Of a stretch of DNA of 13,139 nt, positions 7,974-13,139 are shown in pieces; position 1 is the first letter of the stretch, and each line of letters starts with the position of its first letter. Source of the stretch: Burkholderiaceae bacterium (GTDB taxonomy: Bacteria; Pseudomonadota; Gammaproteobacteria; Burkholderiales; Burkholderiaceae). The DNA lies in contig JAKONL010000259.1 of NCBI GenBank assembly GCA_022701965.1, positions 1 to 13,139 of the forward strand, written 5' to 3'. The notes beneath the pieces are model-generated. The model ran no database searches. It had not been told where the DNA came from and saw only the letters and a program-made list of their open reading frames with translations. A program made the translations under genes and the position numbers.

Positions 7974-10153
7974 GACGCGAGGTCCTTCGATGCGGCGGGT
8001 TGCGGGCCGCGGTCCCTGCCGAGGGCGAGCAGCTTGTCCTTGAGATTGTCGAATTCGCGGTCGCTGTCCATCGTCGGGCGGTTGACCGAGAACGCCATCG
8101 TCGCCTCGGCGCCCGTGCCGCCGCCCGCTTCCGGCGCCAGCCAGACCCAGAGCCGGCGGTCGCGCACGTAGAGCATCGCGAAGATGCCGACGATCAGGAA
8201 CAGGCAGCCGAGGTAGACGATGTTCTTGCCCGGCGCACGCGCGACCTGGAAGACGCTGGCCTGCACCTGGGTGAAGTCGGTCATCATCATCGCGAGCGGC
8301 GCCGGGTAGAAATACGCGTCGCTGAGTGCCAGTACGGCCTGCGTCAGGTAGGCCTGCGACCGGTCGTCGCCCGGCAACGCCGCCAGGCCAGCCGATTCGC
8401 GGCTCAGGTTGAGCACCTCGAACAGCACCTCGTTGAGGATGCGCACGAGCACCGTGCCGGCGCGCTCGCGTTCGGCCGGCGGCACGTTGGCCTCCATGAA
8501 TTCGGCGACGGCCTGCCAGCCGCCCTGGCTGGTCGCATCGCTCTTCGCGCGCTCCGTGCCGGCGAACAGGGCCAGGGCGCGCGCGGCCGACGCCCGCAGC
8601 TGGCCCGCGACTTCGCTGCGGGACGGATCGGCGGCACGCGCGACATAGCGTTCCACCGCGCGTTCGCGCACCGCCGGATCGGCCAGCGCGGCACGCATGC
8701 GCACGAAGCCGTCCATCGAGCCGTCCTCGTCGGCCGGCACCCGCAGGTAGCGGAACGGATCCTCGGGCCGCTCGCGCATCCCGAGCAGGAACGCGGCCTG
8801 GCCGTCGCCGGTGTCGACCGGCACCATGTAGTTCTGGTACTCGCGCGCCTGGCCCGAGGCGTCGCGCAGCTTGTAGCCGATGCTCGGGCCGATGTTGCGC
8901 AGCGTCTTGGGCTTGTCGGTCTTGTTGGCCGCGCCCATGCGCGATTCGAGCCGGGTGTGCAGGTCGACCTTGCGCACGTCGGCGCCGCTGGTCATCGCTG
9001 CGTTGGCCTCGTCGGCGAAGTTCTCGACGTTGATCACCCGCAGCGCGACGTACTCGAGCGTGAGACGGTCGCTGCCGTTGGTGATCTCGGTGCTGGTGCC
9101 GATGCGGCCTTCGAGCTCGAATGGCTTCGCCGCCGCGGCCATCGGCACCGCCTTGAGCTTCACGGTGGAGCCGCCGTCGTCGAAGCTCGACTGGTAGATC
9201 TCCACGCCCTTGTAGCTGGCCGGATGGTTGACCTCGATGCGCGCGGGCACCTGCGCGCCCGTCTCTCGGTCGTGCAGCACCACCTCGCTGGCGAACAACT
9301 TGGGCATGCCGGTCGAGTAGTAGTCGACGATGAATTTCTTCAGCTCGATGGAGAACGGCAGTTCCTGCAGCAGCACGCCGTCGGACTGGTTCAGGATCGC
9401 GACACTCGACCGCCCGCCCTCGGGCACCAGGATGTTGCCGCGGAAGGTGGGGTTGCCCGGTGCGAGCCGGTGCTCAGGGGCGACGTCGGCGATCATGCCG
9501 CCGCCGCTGAACACGCTCTTGCCGTTGAACCAGGTCTGCGCCCGCACCACGAGATCGCCGTCGAGCAGCCCGCCCAAACAGATCAGCACGATCGCGCCGT
9601 GCGCGGCGATGTAGCCGATCTTGTGGGCACCGCCCGCGCGCGCCGCGACCATCCAGCCGCGCCCGTCGCCCGCGCCTTCGCGGTGCTGCAGCTTCACCTT
9701 CCAGCCGCCGCCCGCGAGCATCTGCCCGATGCGCCGCGCCGCGGCTTCGGGTGCCTCGGGCAGCGTGGTCGCGGCGCGCTGGCCGAAGGCCTTGAGGCTC
9801 TGCGCGCGGATGTCCTCCTTGAACGTGCGCAGGTCGGCCAGGATGCGCGGCGTGTTGCGCGAGATGCACAGCGACGTGCTGATCACCAGGAACAGCAGGA
9901 TCAGCAGGAACCACCAGGCGCTGTAGATCGAATCGAGCCGGGCGAGCCGGAACAGCGCCGTCCAGAACGGCCCGAACTGGTTCACGTAGTTGCCCGCCGG
10001 CTCATGCTGCTTGAGCACCGTGCCGATGATCGACGCGATGCAGATCACCGTCAGCAGCGCAATGGCGAAGCGCATGGAGGAAAACAGTTCCACCGCCGCG
10101 CGGACCGCTTGCGGGCCGCGACGGACGCGAAGACCGTGGGTGGAAACTGACAT
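7970..10153 (-). CDS. resB: ResB-like cytochrome c biogenesis protein
   Basis: ResB is the partner of CcsB in the System II synthase, holding the apocytochrome for heme attachment. The start chosen is ATG 10153 (727 aa, MSVSTHGLRV); a TTG at 10192 would add 13 residues but lies inside the terminator-proximal sequence. Hydrophobic segments are at about 27-46, 78-97, 178-197 (with His185 in IAAHGAIVLI) and 643-664. Between the last two is a large periplasmic domain with IEVNHPASYKGVEIYQSSFDD (308-328), the core ResB signature. A helix-rich stretch at about 470-620 has no counterpart in the shorter Bacillus ResB. A hydrophilic tail of about 60 residues follows the last helix. The gene overlaps ccsB by 4 bp. 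No CXXC pair is visible, so thiol reduction must come from genes elsewhere. Confidence 0.94.
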   Translation of the reverse strand: MSVSTHGLRVRRGPQAVRAAVELFSSMRFAIALLTVICIASIIGTVLKQHEPAGNYVNQFGPFWTALFRLARLDSIYSAWWFLLILLFLVISTSLCISRNTPRILADLRTFKEDIRAQSLKAFGQRAATTLPEAPEAAARRIGQMLAGGGWKVKLQHREGAGDGRGWMVAARAGGAHKIGYIAAHGAIVLICLGGLLDGDLVVRAQTWFNGKSVFSGGGMIADVAPEHRLAPGNPTFRGNILVPEGGRSSVAILNQSDGVLLQELPFSIELKKFIVDYYSTGMPKLFASEVVLHDRETGAQVPARIEVNHPASYKGVEIYQSSFDDGGSTVKLKAVPMAAAAKPFELEGRIGTSTEITNGSDRLTLEYVALRVINVENFADEANAAMTSGADVRKVDLHTRLESRMGAANKTDKPKTLRNIGPSIGYKLRDASGQAREYQNYMVPVDTGDGQAAFLLGMRERPEDPFRYLRVPADEDGSMDGFVRMRAALADPAVRERAVERYVARAADPSRSEVAGQLRASAARALALFAGTERAKSDATSQGGWQAVAEFMEANVPPAERERAGTVLVRILNEVLFEVLNLSRESAGLAALPGDDRSQAYLTQAVLALSDAYFYPAPLAMMMTDFTQVQASVFQVARAPGKNIVYLGCLFLIVGIFAMLYVRDRRLWVWLAPEAGGGTGAEATMAFSVNRPTMDSDREFDNLKDKLLALGRDRGPQPAASKDLAS

Positions 10154-10164
10154 GGCTGCGGACT

Positions 10165-10184
10165 TTGTCTCTCGTTGTCTCTCG
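10165..10184. repeat. Perfect tandem duplication of a 10-bp unit in the resB leader
   Basis: TTGTCTCTCG occurs twice back to back (10165-10174 and 10175-10184). On the resB sense strand this reads CGAGAGACAA twice and ends 11 bp before the ATG. It lies between the cytochrome c4 terminator and resB. Each copy offers a purine-rich GAGAGA run, though somewhat far from the start for a normal ribosome-binding site. Confidence 0.6.
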
Positions 10185-10190
10185 AACAGC

Positions 10191-10226
10191 AAAAGGGCGG
10201 GCCATCCCTCCGGATCGGCCCGCCCT
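10191..10226 (-). terminator. Rho-independent terminator downstream of cytochrome c4
   Basis: Perfect 10-bp arms AGGGCGGGCC (10194-10203) and GGCCCGCCCT (10217-10226) enclose a 13-nt loop that can pair further (ATCC with GGAT, one bulged base). Read on the minus strand, the stem is followed at once by TTTT (10194-10191), then GCTGTT. It sits 78 bp after the cytochrome c4 stop and about 37 bp before the resB ATG. It should therefore cut most cytochrome c4 transcripts before resB. Confidence 0.78.
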
Positions 10227-10304
10227 GTTTGGAATCGTTATCGGCGGTTAGTTCAACGTCTCGAGCGCGTCATTCGAGGCAGTGCGCGGGGACCGGAGGG
10301 CGGC

Positions 10305-11045
10305 TCAACGCAGGCCCGCGATGTAGTCCGACACGGCCTTGATCTCGCGATCGTTCAGCTTGGCGGCGACGCCCGTCATCTGGATGCTGTTGGTGCGGAC
10401 GCCGTCGCGGAAGGCCACCAGCTGCGCGGCGGTGTAGTCGGCGTGCTGCCCGCCGAGCCGCGGGTACTGCGCCGGGATGCCTGCGCCGTTCGGGCTGTGG
10501 CAGCCGGCACAGGCGGCGATCTGGCGGTCGGCGATGCCGCCGCGATAGATCTTCTCGCCCATCGCGACCAGATCCTTTTCCTTCGAGAAGCCCGTCTTGA
10601 CCTGCTTGGCGCCGACGAACCACGCGATGTTGCGCATGTCGTCGTCCGACAGCGCCGAAGCGTAGGGCTTCATGATCGCGCTCTTGCGCTTGCCGGACTT
10701 GAATTCCTGGAGCTGCTTGACGATGTATTCGGGGTGCTGCTGCGCGAGTTTGGGGTTCGCGGCGACGGCGGAGTTGCCGTCGGCGTTGTGGCACGACGCG
10801 CAGCTCTGGCTGTTGGGCAGCGCCGTGTTGAACAGCGTGTCGCCCTTGGCCGGATCGGGCTTGGCGGGACGGACCGGCTTGGCCGGGACAGCCGGGGCTG
10901 CCGGGGCCGCGCCTTCGGCCGCCGGACCCGCCGGCGCATTGGGAACGGCGGCCGTACTCGGCGCGTCGGCCGCCTGCGCCACGAAACTGACGCCGGCGGC
11001 GGTGCCGATGAGGGCTGCAAGCAGGAGATTGGCAAACAACTTCAT
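10305..11045 (-). CDS. Cytochrome c4-like diheme periplasmic cytochrome
   Basis: This 246-aa precursor is of the cytochrome c4 class, which shuttles electrons in the periplasm, typically from the bc1 complex to terminal oxidases. It has a Sec signal peptide with likely cleavage at AQA (23-25). Two class I cytochrome domains follow, each with a heme motif: CASCH (82-86) and CAGCH (179-183). Likely axial methionines are Met125 (AIMKPYA) and Met223 (QMTGVA). An unusual feature is a linker of about 40 residues, nearly all Ala, Pro, Gly and Lys (27-66), between the signal peptide and the first domain, which c4 proteins such as that of Pseudomonas stutzeri lack. ATG 11045 gives an intact signal peptide. 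It is divergent from engB, and a terminator separates it from resB. Confidence 0.93.
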   Translation of the reverse strand: MKLFANLLLAALIGTAAGVSFVAQAADAPSTAAVPNAPAGPAAEGAAPAAPAVPAKPVRPAKPDPAKGDTLFNTALPNSQSCASCHNADGNSAVAANPKLAQQHPEYIVKQLQEFKSGKRKSAIMKPYASALSDDDMRNIAWFVGAKQVKTGFSKEKDLVAMGEKIYRGGIADRQIAACAGCHSPNGAGIPAQYPRLGGQHADYTAAQLVAFRDGVRTNSIQMTGVAAKLNDREIKAVSDYIAGLR

Positions 11046-11059
11046 GTCGGGGGCTTCGA

Positions 11060-11065
11060 GTTATA
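11060..11065 (-). promoter_or_regulatory. Candidate -10 (TATAAC) for cytochrome c4
   Basis: Read on the minus strand, TATAAC lies 14 bp before the ATG at 11045. TTGTAG (plus-strand 11085-11090) could serve as -35 with a rather long 19-bp spacer. It would then overlap the engB -10 candidate. The implied leader is under 10 nt and lacks a ribosome-binding site. Confidence 0.4.
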
Positions 11066-11085
11066 GGCGCAAAACCGCGCGATTC

Positions 11086-11091
11086 TACAAT
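11086..11091 (+). promoter_or_regulatory. Candidate -10 (TACAAT) for engB
   Basis: TACAAT lies 26 bp upstream of the engB ATG at 11118, so a start near 11098 gives a leader of about 20 nt. No good -35 is visible. It lies in the 72-bp gap between the divergent cytochrome c4 and engB genes, the only place for an engB promoter outside coding sequence. Confidence 0.45.
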
Positions 11092-11117
11092 GGCCCCCCG
11101 CTCCGAAAGCCCCCTTG

Positions 11118-11876
11118 ATGACCACCCCCGCGCCCTCCCCGGCCCCTGCCCCGCGCCCCGCGGCGCCCGCTCCCGACCGGATCCGCACGGCCATGGGCTG
11201 GTTGCATACGGCCCATTTCCTGACCAGCGCGCCCCAGCTGGAACACCTGCCGCCCTTCGACCTGCCCGAGATCGCCTTCGTCGGCCGCTCCAACGCGGGC
11301 AAGTCGACCGCCATCAACACGCTCACGCAGCAGCACCGGCTCGCCTATGCGTCGAAGACGCCGGGCCGCACGCAGCACATCAATCTGTTCGGCGTCGGCA
11401 AGCAGAAGCTCGACGATGCGGTGCTGGCCGACCTGCCCGGCTACGGCTACGCGGCCGTGCCCCGCGAGGCCAAGCTGCGCTGGCAACGCGTGATGGGCAA
11501 CTACCTCATGACGCGCGAGAACCTGCGCGGCGTGGTCCTGATGTGCGATCCGCGCCACGGCCTGACCGAACTCGACGACATCCTGCTCGACGTGATCCGC
11601 CCGCGTGTCGAAGCCGGGCTCAAGTTCCTGGTGCTGCTGACCAAGTCCGACAAGCTCACGCGCTCCGAAGGCGCCAAGGCGCTGTCCATCGCGCGACTGC
11701 AGGCCGGCGGCGGCGAGGTGAAACTGTTCTCGGCGCTCAAGAAGCAGGGCGTGGAAGAAGCCGGTGAGCTGATCTGGCGCTGGGCGCATCCGGAAGGCCC
11801 CGGCGGCGGCGATGCCGGCAGGGCCGCGGCGGCACCGGACGCCGCGCCGCGCGTCGAACCTCAACCCGAAGACTGA
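11118..11876 (+). CDS. engB: EngB/YihA, ribosome-biogenesis GTPase
   Basis: EngB is a TrmE-Era-EngA-EngB-type GTPase needed for late assembly of the 50S ribosomal subunit, in the cytoplasm. All G motifs are visible: G1 GRSNAGKST (56-64), G2 TPGRT (81-85), G3 DLPGYG (105-110), G4 TKSD (175-178) and a G5-like SAL (205-207). RVMGNYLMTRENLRGVVLMCD is a family landmark. At 252 aa it is longer than E. coli YihA (about 210 aa), owing to a Pro/Ala-rich N-terminal extension (2-20) and a Gly/Ala/Pro-rich tail after about 226; both look disordered. ATG 11118 is chosen over the TTG just before it. It probably forms an operon with the hydrolase gene 40 bp downstream. Confidence 0.95.
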   Translation: MTTPAPSPAPAPRPAAPAPDRIRTAMGWLHTAHFLTSAPQLEHLPPFDLPEIAFVGRSNAGKSTAINTLTQQHRLAYASKTPGRTQHINLFGVGKQKLDDAVLADLPGYGYAAVPREAKLRWQRVMGNYLMTRENLRGVVLMCDPRHGLTELDDILLDVIRPRVEAGLKFLVLLTKSDKLTRSEGAKALSIARLQAGGGEVKLFSALKKQGVEEAGELIWRWAHPEGPGGGDAGRAAAAPDAAPRVEPQPED

Positions 11877-11904
11877 CCGGCCGGGCGGCCGCGTCTTCGT
11901 TCCT

Positions 11905-11908
11905 GGAG
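11905..11908 (+). promoter_or_regulatory. Ribosome-binding site that sets the hydrolase start
   Basis: GGAG lies 8 nt before the ATG at 11917. The reading frame is open back to 11812 inside engB, but this site and the natural MIDTFLRTLPDG opening favour 11917. Confidence 0.7.
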
Positions 11909-11916
11909 ACAGCCGC

Positions 11917-12831
11917 ATGATCGACACCTTCCTGCGCACCCTGCCCGACGGCACGGTGCTCGATTGCCGCGCGGCGGGCACGCACGGCCGGCCGCTGATG
12001 CTGTTCCTGCACGGCTTTCCCGAAGCCGCGTTCGTCTGGGACGAACTGCTGCTGCATTTCTCCCGGCCCGAGCACGGCGGCTACCGCTGCGTCGCGCCGA
12101 ACCTTCGCGGCTTCGCCGGCTCCAGCGCGCCTTCCGAAGTCGCCGCATACAAGGCGCATCTGCTGGTACAGGACCTCCGCCAGCTGGTCGCCACCGAGCG
12201 CGACGACGCCATCGTTGCCGTGCTGGTCGCGCACGACTGGGGCGGCGCCTTCGCCTGGGGTATGGCCAACGCCTTTCCCCAAGAAGTCGAACGGCTGGTG
12301 ATCGTGAATTCGCCGCATCCCGGCACCTTCGCCCGCGAGTTGCGCGACGACCCGGCGCAGCAGGCCGCCAGCGCCTACATGCACTTCCTGTCGCGCCCGG
12401 ACGCCGAGGCGCTGCTTGCCGAGGACGACTACCGCCGCCTGTGGGGCTTCTTCACCTCGATGGGTGCCGGCGCGGACGGGTTCGGCTGGCTGACCGACGC
12501 GGTCAAGGCGCAATATCGCGACGTTTGGGACGCCGGCCTCACCGGCGCCTGCAACCTCTACCGCGTCACGCCGCTCAAGCCGCCGGTCGAGGGCGGCGCG
12601 GCGGCGGACATCAGAATGCCGCCGCGCGAGAAGGTGACGGTCGACGTTCCCACGCTGGTGGTCTGGGCGCTCGGCGACACCGCGCTGCTGCCTGGCCTGC
12701 TCGACGGTCTGGAAGCGTTCGTGCCGAAGCTCGACATTGTCCGCATCGGCGGCGCGACGCACTGGATCGTCCACGAGCAGCCCGGGCGCGTGATCCGCGA
12801 GATCGCCGGTTTCGTCGGCCGCAACCCGTAG
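11917..12831 (+). CDS. Alpha/beta hydrolase with Asp nucleophile (epoxide-hydrolase-like)
   Basis: This is a 304-aa alpha/beta-hydrolase-fold protein with no signal peptide, so it is probably cytoplasmic. HGFPE (32-36) is the oxyanion-hole motif. The nucleophile elbow is AHDWGG (105-110), so the nucleophile is Asp107 rather than Ser. Likely partners are His282 (ATHWIVHEQP) and Asp254 (ALGDTALLPG). A lid tyrosine in ACNLYR (Tyr215) resembles the ring-opening Tyr of epoxide hydrolases. This points to epoxide hydrolase; haloalkane dehalogenase or fluoroacetate dehalogenase relatives share the same Asp and HDWG block, and the substrate cannot be read from sequence. It is downstream of engB in the same direction, with its own ribosome-binding site. 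Its stop abuts the stop of the convergent acyltransferase gene with no gap. Confidence 0.88.
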   Translation: MIDTFLRTLPDGTVLDCRAAGTHGRPLMLFLHGFPEAAFVWDELLLHFSRPEHGGYRCVAPNLRGFAGSSAPSEVAAYKAHLLVQDLRQLVATERDDAIVAVLVAHDWGGAFAWGMANAFPQEVERLVIVNSPHPGTFARELRDDPAQQAASAYMHFLSRPDAEALLAEDDYRRLWGFFTSMGAGADGFGWLTDAVKAQYRDVWDAGLTGACNLYRVTPLKPPVEGGAAADIRMPPREKVTVDVPTLVVWALGDTALLPGLLDGLEAFVPKLDIVRIGGATHWIVHEQPGRVIREIAGFVGRNP

Positions 12832-13139
12832 TCAGTAGACGCCGGCCTCGCCCTCGGGCCGCGTCTTGAATCGGCGGTGCACCCAGTAGTACTGCGACGG
12901 CATCGCGTCGATGTAGCCCTGCAGCCGCGCGTTCATCAGCGCGGTGTCGGCCACGGCATCGTCGCTCGGGAAGTTCTGCCAGGCCGGCAGTACCTCGATC
13001 TCGTAGCCCCCGGGCGTCAGGCGCGAGACCACCGGCACCACCTTGGCGCGACCCAGGCGGGCGAAGCGCGACAGCGACGGCACGGTCGCGGCCTGGATGC
13101 CGTAGAACGGCACGAACACCGTCTGGTCGCGGCCGAAAT
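12832..13139 (-). CDS. Lipid A biosynthesis acyltransferase, LpxL/HtrB family (3' part only)
   Basis: This is the C-terminal 101 complete codons of a lysophospholipid/lipid A late acyltransferase; the N-terminal part, with the catalytic HX4D, lies beyond the right edge. Enzymes of this family add a secondary fatty acyl chain to lipid A on the inner face of the inner membrane. Recognisable blocks are GRDQTVFVPFYGIQAAT near the edge, SRFARLGRAKVVPVVSRL, and the terminal YYWVHRRFKTRPEGE, where WxHRRFKTRP is the family ending. Whether it is LpxL or a paralogue such as LpxM cannot be decided from this piece. It converges on the hydrolase gene, stop codon next to stop codon. Confidence 0.92.
   Translation of the reverse strand, partial: FGRDQTVFVPFYGIQAATVPSLSRFARLGRAKVVPVVSRLTPGGYEIEVLPAWQNFPSDDAVADTALMNARLQGYIDAMPSQYYWVHRRFKTRPEGEAGVY

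Noticed and set aside
5543..8171. Long plus-strand open frames opposite msrP (385 codons) and ccsB (518 codons)
   Set aside because: Both are Arg/His/Gln-rich without domains. The minus-strand proteins have Tat, Mo-cofactor and WWD motifs.
8000..10150. A 716-codon open frame on the plus strand, antisense to almost all of resB
   Set aside because: It encodes Arg/His/Ala-rich low-complexity protein with no recognisable domain, and resB on the other strand has clear family motifs. In GC-rich DNA stops are rare in the antisense frame, so such long shadows are expected.
1..13139. Mobile elements, CRISPR arrays, tRNA/rRNA genes or defence systems
   Set aside because: I looked for spaced repeats, terminal inverted repeats, transposase or integrase motifs and RNA gene signatures and saw none. 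The genes are tightly packed housekeeping and envelope functions.

Overview
The window is GC-rich, dense chromosomal core sequence from a Gram-negative betaproteobacterium, most likely Burkholderiales and Comamonadaceae-like. The evidence for this is the set of envelope genes (PilM, PBP1A, LptM, a lipid A acyltransferase), cytochrome c maturation by the ResB/CcsA (System II) route, the gene order, and the similarity in my memory of several protein N-termini to that group. I see no mobile element, CRISPR array, tRNA or rRNA, and no gene broken by frameshift. Both ends of the window cut a gene (pilM on the left, a lipid A acyltransferase on the right).

Layout. Left block (1-2984): the start of pilM on the minus strand and mrcA/ponA (PBP1A) on the plus strand, divergent around a 243-bp AT-richer control region that holds a perfect TATAAT and two overlapping inverted repeats. 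Second block (2974-4925): cyaY on the minus strand sits head-to-head with lptM-lysA on the plus strand. Only 12 bp separate the cyaY and lptM start codons, and lptM and lysA overlap by 4 bp. Third block (4915-11045), all minus strand and read right to left: cytochrome c4, a strong hairpin terminator, resB, ccsB (4-bp overlap with resB), msrP and msrQ. Right block (11118-13139): engB/yihA and an Asp-nucleophile alpha/beta hydrolase on the plus strand, abutting the end of a lipid A acyltransferase gene on the minus strand.

How the genes work together. The third block is a periplasmic redox neighbourhood. ResB/CcsB move heme across the membrane and attach it to CXXCH proteins such as the cytochrome c4 beside them. 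MsrP/MsrQ use quinone-derived electrons passed through MsrQ heme to repair oxidised methionines in periplasmic proteins. The left half concerns the envelope: PBP1A polymerises and cross-links peptidoglycan, LptM helps mature the LPS translocon, LysA consumes diaminopimelate to make lysine, and PilM is the cytoplasmic platform protein of type IV pili.

I found no convincing undescribed system. The better leads are regulatory: very short or absent leaders at several start codons, an unusually compact cyaY/lptM divergent junction, palindromes at the ponA promoter, overlapping divergent promoters at engB/cytochrome c4, and a perfect 10-bp tandem repeat with a terminator just ahead of resB.
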